Shown one piece after another: positions 26,615-36,028 of a DNA stretch of 64,000 nucleotides (its first letter is position 1; the number at the start of each line of letters is the position of its first letter). The notes beneath the pieces are model-generated. The model had not been told where the DNA came from. It was given only the letters and a program-made list of their open reading frames with translations, and ran no database searches. This DNA is from Bradyrhizobium cajani (lineage in GTDB: Bacteria > Pseudomonadota > Alphaproteobacteria > Rhizobiales > Xanthobacteraceae): positions 1 through 64,000 of the forward strand of contig NZ_WQNE01000035.1 of the NCBI RefSeq assembly GCF_009759665.1, read 5' to 3'. A program made the position numbers and the translations under genes.

Positions 26615-27538
26615 CTAGAGGCTCTTGGCCATGCGCGGATCGAGCGCATCGCGAAGGCCGTCGCCGAGCAGATTCACGGCGAGCACGGTGACGGACAGGA
26701 AGGCCGCCGGGAAGAACACGATGTAGGGCTTGACCTGCCACAGCGCGCGGCCTTCGGCCATGATGTTGCCCCAAGACGGAATGGTCGGCGGCGTGCCGGC
26801 GCCGATGAAGGACAGGATCGCCTCCGTGATCATGGCGCTGGCGCAGATATAGGTTGCCTGCACCAACATCGGCGCGAGCGTGTTGGGCAGGATGTGACGC
26901 AAAATGATCATCGGCGTGCGTGTGCCGCAGGCAACCGCCGCGTCCACATAGGGCTGCTCGCGCAGCGACAGCACCACGCTGCGAACGAGACGGGAGACGC
27001 GCGGGATTTCGGCAATGGTGATGGCCAGGATGACATTGCCGACGCTGCCGCGGGTCAGCGCCATCAGCGCGATCGCAAGCAGGATCGGCGGGATCGACAT
27101 CAATCCGTCCATGAAGCGCATCAGGATTCCGTCGGCCCAGCGAACGAAGCCAGAAACCATGCCGATGGCGAGACCTATCACGGATGCAAATATCGCAACG
27201 GACAGGCCGACCGTCAGCGAGACCCGCGCGCCGAACAGCACGCGCGAATAGATGTCGCGGCCGAGCACGTCGGTGCCGAACCAGAAATCGGCCGACGGCG
27301 CGCGCGTGCGCTTGGCAGGCGCAAGCGCGGTCGGATCGACCGTTCCGAGATGGGGCGCGAAAATCGCGATCAGGACGAGCGTCAGCAGCAGCGCGCCGCC
27401 GATCGCGACGGTGGGATGGCCGCGCAGCAGACCGACGAAGCCGCGCCGGATCGTGACCGGCCGGAGGATCTCAGGCAGTTGCGGCGCGACGACGAGACCG
27501 GCCGGAAGTGATTGCGGGTTGACGGTCGTATCGGTCAA
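26615..27538 (-). CDS. Opp/Dpp-type ABC transporter permease (DppC-like)
   Basis: A 307-residue inner-membrane protein with the OppC N-terminal domain, the FGTDVLGRDIYSR signature and the ATPase-coupling EAA loop (YVDAAVACGTRTPMIILRHILPN). About six transmembrane helices are expected. It overlaps the partner permease gene by ATGA. Confidence 0.92.
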   Translation of the reverse strand: MTDTTVNPQSLPAGLVVAPQLPEILRPVTIRRGFVGLLRGHPTVAIGGALLLTLVLIAIFAPHLGTVDPTALAPAKRTRAPSADFWFGTDVLGRDIYSRVLFGARVSLTVGLSVAIFASVIGLAIGMVSGFVRWADGILMRFMDGLMSIPPILLAIALMALTRGSVGNVILAITIAEIPRVSRLVRSVVLSLREQPYVDAAVACGTRTPMIILRHILPNTLAPMLVQATYICASAMITEAILSFIGAGTPPTIPSWGNIMAEGRALWQVKPYIVFFPAAFLSVTVLAVNLLGDGLRDALDPRMAKSL

Positions 27539-28476
27539 TAGCGGATCCTCGGGTCAACGAGCGTGTAGACGACGTCGATCATCAGATTGACGAGGACGTA
27601 GACGAAGCTGAACAGCAGCACGATGCCCTGGATCACCGGATAGTCGCGGCGCAGGATCGCGTCGATCGTGAGCCGGCCGAGGCCGGGGATCGCGAACACG
27701 CTCTCCGTGACGACGGCACCGCCGATCAGGAGCGCGATGCCGATCCCGATCACGGTCACGATCGGCACTGCCGCGTTCTTCAACGCGTGGATGAACAGGA
27801 TGCCGCCCTGCCCGAGCCCCTTGGCGCGCGCGGTGCGGATATAGTCCTGCTGCAAAACTTCGAGCATGGCCGCGCGGGTGATGCGCGCGACCAGCGCGAT
27901 GTAGACACAGCCGAGCGCGATCGCCGGCAGGATCAGGTTCTCCAGCCACGGCCAGAAGCCCGCCGTGAGCGGCGTGTAGCCCTGCACCGGAAGCCATTCG
28001 AGCTCCAGTGCGAAGATATAGGCGAGCATGTAACCGACCACGAAGACGGGCAGCGAGAAGCCGAACACCGCAAAACCCATGATGGCGCGGTCGATCAGGC
28101 TGCCCGCCTTCCACGCCGCCACCACGCCAAGCGGCACCGCGACCACGATCGTGAGCAGGAGCGTGACGATCATCAGCGACAGCGTCGGCCCGAGACGCTG
28201 TCCGATCATCGCCGAGACCGGCAAGTTGGTGAAGATCGAGGTGCCGAGATCGCCATGCAGGATGCGCCAGACCCAGCTTCCGAACTGGATCAGGAAGGGC
28301 CGGTCGAGGCCGAGGCTCTGGCGGATGCGCTCCACATCCTCCGGGCTTGCCTGATCGCCCGCGATCACCACGGCGGGATCACCCGGCGCGATGTAGAGCA
28401 GGCTGAACACGAACAATGCGACGATCGCCATCACCGGCAAGGTCGCAACGATGCGGCGGAGGATGTAGGAGAGCAT
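27535..28476 (-). CDS. Opp/Dpp-type ABC transporter permease (DppB-like)
   Basis: A 313-residue inner-membrane permease. The N-terminal MLSYILRRIVATLPVM and the APGDPAVVIAGDQASPEDVERIRQSLGLDRP segment are typical of DppB/OppB, and YIRTARAKGLGQGGILFIHALKNA is the EAA coupling loop. First permease of the operon, 17 bases downstream of the solute-binding gene. Confidence 0.92.
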   Translation of the reverse strand: MLSYILRRIVATLPVMAIVALFVFSLLYIAPGDPAVVIAGDQASPEDVERIRQSLGLDRPFLIQFGSWVWRILHGDLGTSIFTNLPVSAMIGQRLGPTLSLMIVTLLLTIVVAVPLGVVAAWKAGSLIDRAIMGFAVFGFSLPVFVVGYMLAYIFALELEWLPVQGYTPLTAGFWPWLENLILPAIALGCVYIALVARITRAAMLEVLQQDYIRTARAKGLGQGGILFIHALKNAAVPIVTVIGIGIALLIGGAVVTESVFAIPGLGRLTIDAILRRDYPVIQGIVLLFSFVYVLVNLMIDVVYTLVDPRIRY

Positions 28477-28493
28477 ATCGCCTCAGCGCAGGA

Positions 28494-30098
28494 TCATACG
28501 GTCTTCGATACGCCCCAGAAGAACGGCAGCGGCCCCTTGGTGATGCCGGCAACGTTCTTGCGCCACGCCGTGTAGGTCAGGAAGAAACCGGTCGGCGCGT
28601 AGACGACGTCGTCGAGTGCCGCCTTGTTGAGGCGGCCGACCGCGGCCTTTTCCTCTTCGAGATTCTTGGCCTCGAACCAGGATGTGACCTCCTTCTCGGT
28701 GCCGGGGCTGTTCGGCCAGCCGAACCAGGCCTTGTCGCCATTGGCGCGAATGGCGGTGTAGGAGGCAGGAGTGATGCAATCGGCGCCGGCATGCCAGCTG
28801 TGGAACATGTTCCAGCCGCCCTGCCCCGGCGGGGTCTTTGCGGCGCGACGGGAGCCCACCGTGCCCCAATCGGTGGCGACGAAATCGACATTCATCCCGA
28901 GCTTCTTCAGGAGGTCAGCGGTGACGTCGCCTTGCGCCTTCGTGATCGGCTGGTCCTGCGCCACCAAACACGTCACCGGCTGACCGGAATAGCCGCTCTC
29001 GGCCAGCAGCTTCTTGGCGGCATCGAAGTCGCGCTTGCCCTTCAATATCTCCCCGCCCATCTCGCTGTAGAGCGGTGTGTCCGGGGTGAAGAAGCCCGGC
29101 AGCGACTTCCACAGTGCGTTGTCGTCGCCGACGATTGCGCGCATATAGTCTTCCTGGCTGAGCGCCATCAACACCGCGCGCCGCGCCCGCACGTCGTTGA
29201 ACGGCGCGAACAGATGGTTCATGCGGAACGAGCCGATATTGCCGAGGGGATCGCCGATGTCGACGCTGATGTTCTTGTTCTTCTTCAGCACGGGCACGAG
29301 ATCGGCGATCGGGTTTTCCCACCAGTCGACCTCGCCGTTCTGCAATGCAGCCGCCGCGGTCGCGGGGTCCGGCATCACGATCCATTCCACGCGATCGACC
29401 ATGATTTGCTTGCCGCCGGCGAGCCAGGATGCCTTCTCCTGCCGCGGCACATAATCGGCGAATTTCTCGAACACGGCCTTGGCGCCAGGGACCCACTCGC
29501 CCTTGGCGAACTTCATTGGACCTGAGCCGATATATTCGGTGATCTGCTTGAAAGGATCGGTCTTGGCGATACGCTCGGGCATCATGAAGGAGCACGGCGC
29601 GTTGTTCTTGGCCAGCGCGTAGAGCATTTTCGGGTAGGGCTGCTTCAAAACCCATTTGAACGTGCGATCGTCGACAGCGGTCAATTCCTGCTGGATCGCA
29701 ACGATCATCAGGCCCATCGGGTCGCGCGCGGCCCAGCGAGACAGGCTCGCAACGACGTCCTTGGCCAGCACCGGCTCGCCGTCATGGAACTTGAGGCCGG
29801 GCCTTAAGCGGAATGTCCAGATCTTGCCGTCGTCGGTGGTCTCCTCGGACTCGACCATCTGGCGCTGCGGTTGAAGCTGTGCGTCGATACCGTAGAGCGT
29901 GTCCCAGACCATCGCGGCAGCATTGCGCACGACATATTGGGTACCCCAGATCGGATCGAAATTGGCGAGATTTGCCTGGGGCACGAAGCGCAGGGTGCGC
30001 GCCGCCGCCCCTTGCGACAGCGCGGGAGCCGCGAGGCCACCGGTCAGTGCCAGACTGCCCGCGCCAGCCAGTCCCTTCAATACGGTCCTGCGATCCAT
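28494..30098 (-). CDS. Periplasmic solute-binding protein of the Opp/Dpp-type importer
   Basis: A 534-residue SBP_bac_5 family protein. The N-terminus MDRRTVLKGLAGAGSLAL is a twin-arginine-type signal, with likely cleavage after PALSQ, so export by Tat is plausible. The ATG at 30098 is preceded by GGGAGGA at 4-base spacing, which rules out the longer upstream reading. The mature part has the family's FDPIWGTQYVVRNAAAMVWDTLYG start. Ligand not predictable. First gene of the importer operon. Confidence 0.9.
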   Translation of the reverse strand: MDRRTVLKGLAGAGSLALTGGLAAPALSQGAAARTLRFVPQANLANFDPIWGTQYVVRNAAAMVWDTLYGIDAQLQPQRQMVESEETTDDGKIWTFRLRPGLKFHDGEPVLAKDVVASLSRWAARDPMGLMIVAIQQELTAVDDRTFKWVLKQPYPKMLYALAKNNAPCSFMMPERIAKTDPFKQITEYIGSGPMKFAKGEWVPGAKAVFEKFADYVPRQEKASWLAGGKQIMVDRVEWIVMPDPATAAAALQNGEVDWWENPIADLVPVLKKNKNISVDIGDPLGNIGSFRMNHLFAPFNDVRARRAVLMALSQEDYMRAIVGDDNALWKSLPGFFTPDTPLYSEMGGEILKGKRDFDAAKKLLAESGYSGQPVTCLVAQDQPITKAQGDVTADLLKKLGMNVDFVATDWGTVGSRRAAKTPPGQGGWNMFHSWHAGADCITPASYTAIRANGDKAWFGWPNSPGTEKEVTSWFEAKNLEEEKAAVGRLNKAALDDVVYAPTGFFLTYTAWRKNVAGITKGPLPFFWGVSKTV

Positions 30099-30493
30099 GA
30101 AGTCCTCCCAGTAATGCCGTGGTGCCGGCCAATTGTTGGCCAAGGGCAGGTGAAACCAGAGCCCATTGGCGTGCAAATGGTATGCCAGTAGCCGCGACTT
30201 CGCCAGCGGGATTTGGATCGGACCTCACGGGTCCGGACAGATGCCGCCGCGATCGAACACGGCGCATCGCTCTCGCGGCATGTTTGCCGGAGTTTTCTCA
30301 CGCTGTCGTCAGGAGGGCACGGAGGCGACGGCTGAAATCCGCGACGGGACTCGTGGTGACGGCGATCACGACCGTCAGCTGCTCTGATGCCTCGTCACGC
30401 CGTCTGCGTGCATGGTCGGAGGACCGTAGGGCGATGGGTTCGCCCTTGCGGACTGCGCTTCGCACAGCCGCTGGGCCAACCCACCCTGTCTTT
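30099..30493. other. Intergenic region (about 0.4 kb) with promoter-proximal dyad
   Basis: No gene seen. It lies between the aldehyde dehydrogenase gene and the importer operon, both on the minus strand, so it should carry the importer promoter. A perfect dyad GGCCAA-ttg-TTGGCC (30127-30141) sits about 30 bases before the solute-binding gene and is the only marked symmetric element. Confidence 0.5.
30127..30141. promoter_or_regulatory. Palindromic operator candidate
   Basis: GGCCAA and TTGGCC separated by TTG form a 6-3-6 perfect dyad, positioned just upstream of the ribosome site of the solute-binding protein gene. It could be a repressor site or a short leader hairpin. Confidence 0.35.
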
Positions 30494-31927
30494 TTACGCG
30501 CTCGCCTGAGTCACGAACTTGGTGTTGAGGTAACCCTCGATCGCCTCGAGGCCGCCCTCGGAGCCGTAGCCGGAATCCTTGATGCCGCCGAACGGCACTT
30601 CCGGCAGCGCAAGACCGTGATGGTTGATCGAGACCATGCCGCTCTCGACGTCGGCGCCGATCGCCTGCATCGTCTTGGTCGACGTCGTGTAGGCATAGGC
30701 TGCGAGGCCATAAGGCAGACGGTTCGCTTCCGCCACCACCTCGTCATAGCTGCGGAATGACGTGATCGGCGCCAGCGGGCCGAACGGCTCCTCGTTCATG
30801 ATGCGGGCATCGCGGGGCACGTCGGTGAGCACGGTCGGCTCGAAGAAGAAGCCTTCATTGCCGATGCGCTTGCCGCCGGTGCGCACCGTGGCGCCGCGCT
30901 GGACCGCGTCGGAGACAAGTCCCTCCATGGCGTCGACACGGCGCGGGTTCGCCAACGGACCCATGCGGGTGTCCTTGTCGAGACCGTTGCCGACCTTGAG
31001 GCTCTTGGCGGCCGCCACGAACTTGTCGACGAAGGGCTCGTAGACGCTTTCATGCACGAGGAAGCGCGTCGGCGAGACGCAGACCTGGCCGGCGTTGCGG
31101 AACTTGTTGGCCGACAGGACCTTCGCGGCATTGTCGAGATCGGCGTCGGCGAACACGATCGCCGGCGCATGGCCGCCGAGCTCCATGGTGACGCGCTTCA
31201 TGTGCAGGCCGGCGAGCGCGGCGAGATGCTTGCCGACCGCAGTGGAGCCGGTGAAGCTGATCTTGCGGATGATCGGATGCGGAATGAGATATTCCGACAC
31301 TTCCGACGGCACGCCGAACACCAATTGGACGACACCGGGGGGAATGCCCGCGTCGGCATAGGCGCGCACCAGCTCCATGCAGCTCGCCGGCGTCTCCTCC
31401 GGTCCCTTGACGATGATCGAGCAGCCCGCGGCGAGCGCGGCGGAGATCTTGCGCACGGCCTGGTTGATCGGGAAATTCCAGGGCGTGAACGCGGCGACCG
31501 GGCCGACCGGCTCCTTGGTCACGAGCTGGGAGACGTTGCCCATCCGCGGCGGCACGATGCGGCCATAGGCGCGGCGGGCTTCTTCAGAGAACCAGTCGAT
31601 GAGGTCGCCGGCCAGCATGGTCTCGCCTTGTGCTTCCACGACCGGCTTGCCCTGCTCCATGGTCATCACAGGCGCGATCTCGGCGGCGCGCGAGCGGATG
31701 ATGTCGGCCGCTTTCCGCATCAGCTTGTAGCGGTCGAACGGCGAGGTCTTGCGCCAGACTTCGAAGCCGGCCTTGGCAGCCTCCAGCGCGCGGTCGAGGT
31801 CTGCGCGCGAGGCGTGCGGGGTCTTGCCGATCGGCTGGCCGGTGGCGGGATTGAGGATGTCCTCCGATTTGCCGGAAGTGCCGTCGGTCCACTCGCCGGC
31901 GATGAACATCTGAACTTTCGGATACAT
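30494..31927 (-). CDS. NAD(P)-dependent aldehyde dehydrogenase (succinate-semialdehyde dehydrogenase-like)
   Basis: A 477-residue ALDH. The catalytic Cys is in NAGQVCVSPTRF and the general-base Glu in MELGGHAP; FTPWNFP and FTGSTAVGK form the cofactor site. The overall pattern is closest to the GabD-like (succinate-semialdehyde) group, though substrate range is broad. The ATG at 31927 has AGGAGG 8 bases upstream and was preferred over the methionine 19 codons earlier. It probably oxidises an aldehyde made by the GMC enzyme encoded just upstream. Confidence 0.92.
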   Translation of the reverse strand: MYPKVQMFIAGEWTDGTSGKSEDILNPATGQPIGKTPHASRADLDRALEAAKAGFEVWRKTSPFDRYKLMRKAADIIRSRAAEIAPVMTMEQGKPVVEAQGETMLAGDLIDWFSEEARRAYGRIVPPRMGNVSQLVTKEPVGPVAAFTPWNFPINQAVRKISAALAAGCSIIVKGPEETPASCMELVRAYADAGIPPGVVQLVFGVPSEVSEYLIPHPIIRKISFTGSTAVGKHLAALAGLHMKRVTMELGGHAPAIVFADADLDNAAKVLSANKFRNAGQVCVSPTRFLVHESVYEPFVDKFVAAAKSLKVGNGLDKDTRMGPLANPRRVDAMEGLVSDAVQRGATVRTGGKRIGNEGFFFEPTVLTDVPRDARIMNEEPFGPLAPITSFRSYDEVVAEANRLPYGLAAYAYTTSTKTMQAIGADVESGMVSINHHGLALPEVPFGGIKDSGYGSEGGLEAIEGYLNTKFVTQASA

Positions 31928-32026
31928 CCGTGCTGCCTCCTGCATGACTTTCGGTCGCGGCGGGATCGACGCCCGCCATTTCAAGCCGGGGCAGAGCTAC
32001 ACTGAAAGCCGGCCGGCGAAAAGGGA

Positions 32027-33724
32027 TCAATGATGCCGCAGCAATGCATCGCTGATCTTCTCGGCCGCCATGATCACGGGGATGTTGGTGTTGGCCGTCG
32101 GCAGTCGCGGCATGATCGAGGCGTCCGCCACGAAGATGTTATCGCTGCCGATCACCCTGCCCCCGGGATCGACCACCGCCATTGGATCGACGGGATCGCC
32201 CATGCGGCAGGTGCCCACGGGGTGCCAGACGCCGAACACGCTCTGCCGCACGAAGGCCTCCAGCGCGCGGTCGTCCGCGAGCGTCGCCTGGAAGGCCGTG
32301 CCGTTCAGCAGCACCAGGCGGATCAGGAGCTGCCGCAGGCCCGCAGGCACGTCGAGCATCGGGCCGAGGACGGAGGCGATGATGCGGTTCGCCGTGCTAT
32401 ATCGGCTCAGCCGCTTGATGCGCGGAGAATAGGAGGCCGGAAAGAAATCACCGGACTCGGCATTGAGCGCGGGATGAACGACGAGCCTCGCCAGTAGCCG
32501 GACGGACGCAACCAGCCGTTCGAGATCGCGCGGATCGGACAGCAGGTTGAAATCGACGACCGGATAGGCCTTCGGATCGCGCGCCGCCAGCGTGAGCGTG
32601 CCGCTCGAATACGGCCGGTTGCACCAGAGGAAATAGAGGCCGAGCCGCGTGCCCAGCGCATGCCAGCCACCGCGGGCCGAGGCCGTGATGTACATGTCCG
32701 AGATATCGCAGCCCGGACGTCCCGATGAGAAACGGAGCGCCGCGAAGTTGGGACGCCGCCGGGCCAGCGGCAGTCGCAGCCGGCGCGGCAGATATTGGCA
32801 GAAGGTCAGCGCGGGGTGATCGCGCAGATTGCTGCCGACGCCGGGACGATCGATGTTGACCGGGATGCCCAGCGCTTGCAGCGCCGAAGCCGGCCCGATG
32901 CCCGCCCGCATTAGGATCGCCGGCGATTGCAGCGCGCCTGCGGTGAGGATCACGCGGCCGGCGCCGACCGTGACCCGCTGGCCCCCACGAGCCACGACGA
33001 CGCCCGTCGCGTGGCGACCGTCGACCTGAAGCTGCTCGACCTCGCTGTCGGCCCAGATGATCAAGTTCGGCCGCGCCCGCGTCGCCGCGTCGAGATAGCC
33101 GGCAGCGGTCGAGACGCGGCGGTCGTTACGGTTGGAAAAGGCGGGCGGGAAAATGCCGTCCTCGAATTCGGCATTCTGGTCCTTGCGGAACGGCAAGCCG
33201 GTTGCGGACAAGGCCTCGCCCACGGCGCGGCCGAACGGCGGCATTGCTTCGCGCGCGATGCGGCGGATCGGGATCGGACCGCGCGTGCCGTGCAGCGGAC
33301 CGTCGAAATCAAGGTCGGTCTCGAGCTTGAGAAAATATGGCAGCACATCCGCCCAGCCCCAGCCGTGTGCGCCGAGATCGCGCCATTCGTCATAATCGCG
33401 CGGCAGGCCACGATTGGCCGACTGCACGTTGATGCTGGAGCCGCCGCCCATCACCCGGCCCTGCTCGTAGGCACGAACGACCGATCTGCCCTCGGCGTTG
33501 TGGCCGGCCGCAGCCGAGAGTCCCGGCCAGATGTATCTGTCGCCGAAGAACAGCGGCATCGGATAGCTGTCGAGGATTTCGGGCGGCGTCGCGTCCGGCG
33601 GCGTGTCGATCCCGGCCTCGATCAGGAGAACACGGCGGCGCGCGTCGGCGGAAAGACGGTTGGCGAGCACGCAGCCCGCCGATCCGCCGCCGACGATCAC
33701 GTCGTCGAAATGCAGCTCATCCAT
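32027..33724 (-). CDS. GMC-family FAD-dependent alcohol dehydrogenase
   Basis: A 565-residue glucose-methanol-choline oxidoreductase. The FAD-binding DDVIVGGGSAGCVLANRL is at the N-terminus, GRVMGGGSSINV is the first GMC signature, and the active-site His is in GVWHPVGTCRMG, with Asn in ANTNIPV. Such enzymes oxidise primary alcohols to aldehydes, often passing electrons to quinone or a dye. The neighbouring aldehyde dehydrogenase fits the next step. Substrate unknown. Confidence 0.9.
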   Translation of the reverse strand: MDELHFDDVIVGGGSAGCVLANRLSADARRRVLLIEAGIDTPPDATPPEILDSYPMPLFFGDRYIWPGLSAAAGHNAEGRSVVRAYEQGRVMGGGSSINVQSANRGLPRDYDEWRDLGAHGWGWADVLPYFLKLETDLDFDGPLHGTRGPIPIRRIAREAMPPFGRAVGEALSATGLPFRKDQNAEFEDGIFPPAFSNRNDRRVSTAAGYLDAATRARPNLIIWADSEVEQLQVDGRHATGVVVARGGQRVTVGAGRVILTAGALQSPAILMRAGIGPASALQALGIPVNIDRPGVGSNLRDHPALTFCQYLPRRLRLPLARRRPNFAALRFSSGRPGCDISDMYITASARGGWHALGTRLGLYFLWCNRPYSSGTLTLAARDPKAYPVVDFNLLSDPRDLERLVASVRLLARLVVHPALNAESGDFFPASYSPRIKRLSRYSTANRIIASVLGPMLDVPAGLRQLLIRLVLLNGTAFQATLADDRALEAFVRQSVFGVWHPVGTCRMGDPVDPMAVVDPGGRVIGSDNIFVADASIMPRLPTANTNIPVIMAAEKISDALLRHH

Positions 33725-33784
33725 TCCAGTCTCGTCGTGTGGTGAGCCGGTGCGGCCGCGAGTGCAGCCGCGCCGGTCTTCTGC

Positions 33785-35116
33785 TTAGCGGAAATTGCCC
33801 TTGGTCTCGGGGATCACGATCGCCCCGATCAGGTAGACCACGAACACACCGACCGCGAACCAGGCCAGCGACATCGGGATCTCCGCGGGGCTGCCGCTCA
33901 CCAGCGAGACGAAGGTCGGCATCATGCCGCCCAGCGCAAAGCCGATGTTCCAGGACAGGCCCGTGCCGCTCGCCCGTAGCGCGGTCGGAAAACGCTCGTT
34001 CAGGAAGATCAGCACCGGCGCATAGCCGGCATTGCCGATGAAGGCGATGGCGAGCGCATAGAGCGTGATCTGCGTCGTGTCCTTGGTGGCCGCGAGATTC
34101 AGATAACACAGCGGCAGCAGCACCGCCGCGCAGACGCCGATCAGCAGGAACGTCTTCTTGCGGCCGATGCGGTCGCTGAGTGCGCCGATCAGCACGGCGG
34201 AGAAGAAAGCCGACACGCTCGCGCCCATCAGGATCAGCGACGAGGTCTGGTTCGGCACTGCGTTGATCACCTTCAGGAAGCTCGGCAGATAGCCCGAGGT
34301 CAGGTAGTAACCGGCGCCGCCGCCGAAGGTGATGAGCAGATTGACCAGCAAGACGCCGCGATACTCGCCCGAGAACACGTCCTTGACCGGCGATTTCGAC
34401 ACCTTCGCCTGCTTGTTGCCCTGCTGGCGCTTGAGCTCCTTGAAATACGGCGATTCCTCGAGGTTCCGGAAGATGAACCAGCCGAGCAGCGAGCTCAGCA
34501 GCCCCGAGAAGAACATGAAGCGCCAGCCCCACACGGCGAAGGCATCGCCGGGGAAGACCGAGGACGTGATCAGGAAGACGAAGGACGCGAGCAATGCGCC
34601 GATGCCGGCGCCGCCGCCGCCGACCAGGCCGGACATCGCCCCGCGCCATTGCGCCGGCACCGATTCCGTCCCGATCGTATGGGTCGAGGCCACGACGCCG
34701 CCGACGAACACGCCCTGCACCAGACGCAGGATCAGGAAGATGATCGGCGCGATGATTCCGACCTGCGCGATGGTCGGCAGCAGGCCGAAGGCCGCCGTGC
34801 TGAGGCCGACGCCGACAATGGCGATCAGCATCGCCTGCTTGCGCCCGTGCACGTCGGCATAGTGTCCAAACACCGCCGAGCCGAGCGGCCGCATCAGGAG
34901 CGTGACGGCGAACGAGCCGTACACTGCGGCGAGCGACAGCGCTGCATTGCTCGACGGAAAGAACAGCGCGCCGACGACCGGCGCCACGTAGAGCAGAATG
35001 AACAGATCAAACAGATCGAGCGCCCATCCGAGCACCGATGCGATGATCGCGTTGACCATCTGCTTGTTATCGGCCGATGCTTGCGCACCCGCGACCGGCA
35101 TATCCATCTCAGCCAT
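33785..35116 (-). CDS. MFS transporter (metabolite:H+ symporter type)
   Basis: A 443-residue, 12-helix major facilitator protein. LGWALDLFDLFILLYVAP, GHYADVHGRKQ and ALSDRIGRKKT are the signature loops of the sugar/aromatic acid:proton symporter groups. GGGGAGG precedes the ATG at 9-base spacing. It is the likely importer of the acid processed by the surrounding operon. Confidence 0.9.
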   Translation of the reverse strand: MAEMDMPVAGAQASADNKQMVNAIIASVLGWALDLFDLFILLYVAPVVGALFFPSSNAALSLAAVYGSFAVTLLMRPLGSAVFGHYADVHGRKQAMLIAIVGVGLSTAAFGLLPTIAQVGIIAPIIFLILRLVQGVFVGGVVASTHTIGTESVPAQWRGAMSGLVGGGGAGIGALLASFVFLITSSVFPGDAFAVWGWRFMFFSGLLSSLLGWFIFRNLEESPYFKELKRQQGNKQAKVSKSPVKDVFSGEYRGVLLVNLLITFGGGAGYYLTSGYLPSFLKVINAVPNQTSSLILMGASVSAFFSAVLIGALSDRIGRKKTFLLIGVCAAVLLPLCYLNLAATKDTTQITLYALAIAFIGNAGYAPVLIFLNERFPTALRASGTGLSWNIGFALGGMMPTFVSLVSGSPAEIPMSLAWFAVGVFVVYLIGAIVIPETKGNFR

Positions 35117-35192
35117 TTTGTTTTACCTCCCCCGTTTGAGTAGCGCCGCGGTCCGCGCCATTGCGAACCGCGGCAGTTCGTTGCATCGCGTA

Positions 35193-35999
35193 TCAGCGGC
35201 CGACGAATTTCGGCGGACGCTTGGCATTGAAGGCTTCGACGCCTTCCTTGAAATCGTCCGACTGGCGCAGGCGGCTGTAGCAGTGACCTTCCAGCTCGAT
35301 GGCGATGGCGAGCGTCGAGTCCTCGGTGTCGTTGAGGAGCTTCTTGGCGGTACGCTGCGCCAGCGGCGAGAAGGAGCGGAGCTCGTCCACGAGCTTGTCG
35401 GTCGCCTTCTCCAGCTCGGCGTCGGGCACGCATTCGGTGGCGATGCCCCAATCCAGCGCCTGCTTCGCCGAGATGCGCTTCGACCGCATCACGATGTCCT
35501 TGGTGCGGGTGATGCCGACCATCTTCTGGAGGCGCGCAGAGCCGCCCGAGCCCGGGATCTGGCCGAGCTTCTGCTCCGGCAGCGCGTACTGCGTGGTCTC
35601 CGAGGCGATGCGGAAGTCGCAGGCGAGCGACAGTTCGAAGCCGACGCCGAAGCAATAGCCGCGGTTGGCGACGATCACCGGCTTGGCGCAGCGCGCTGGT
35701 GCCGCGATGTTCCAGGCGAGCTTGGAGACGTGCTCGGGACTCGCCTCCATGAAGCCGCCGATATTGCCGCCGCTGGAGAAATGCTCGCCCTCGGCGCGCA
35801 GCACGATGATGCGGACGCGCGGATCCTCGTCCAGCGTCTCGAAGGTGAGCCGGAGCTGGTCGCGCTGCGGCATCGCCACGACGTTGTAGGGCGGACGGCC
35901 CAGGATGATGTCGGCCCGCTCATGCGCCTCGTCGATCTCGACCTTGAACCCGTCGAGCTTGGCGAGCCGGGGATCGGCAAATGTATAAGGTGACGGCAT
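35193..35999 (-). CDS. Enoyl-CoA hydratase/isomerase family protein
   Basis: A 268-residue crotonase. The oxyanion-hole segment is HFSSGGNIGGF, and both catalytic glutamates of true hydratases are present: one in GFELSLACDF and one in YALPEQKLGQIPGSGG. It is therefore likely an active hydratase or hydrolase acting on the CoA ester made by the adjacent ligase. AAGGAA precedes the ATG. The longer upstream reading overlaps the ligase gene and was rejected. Confidence 0.88.
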   Translation of the reverse strand: MPSPYTFADPRLAKLDGFKVEIDEAHERADIILGRPPYNVVAMPQRDQLRLTFETLDEDPRVRIIVLRAEGEHFSSGGNIGGFMEASPEHVSKLAWNIAAPARCAKPVIVANRGYCFGVGFELSLACDFRIASETTQYALPEQKLGQIPGSGGSARLQKMVGITRTKDIVMRSKRISAKQALDWGIATECVPDAELEKATDKLVDELRSFSPLAQRTAKKLLNDTEDSTLAIAIELEGHCYSRLRQSDDFKEGVEAFNAKRPPKFVGR

Positions 36000-36028
36000 T
36001 TTCGTTTCCTTCTGTTGATGCGTGATGA

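Noticed and set aside
28416..29525. Plus-strand open frame (369 codons) across the solute-binding protein gene
   Set aside because: Antisense shadow of a conserved family gene; no ribosome site or domain.
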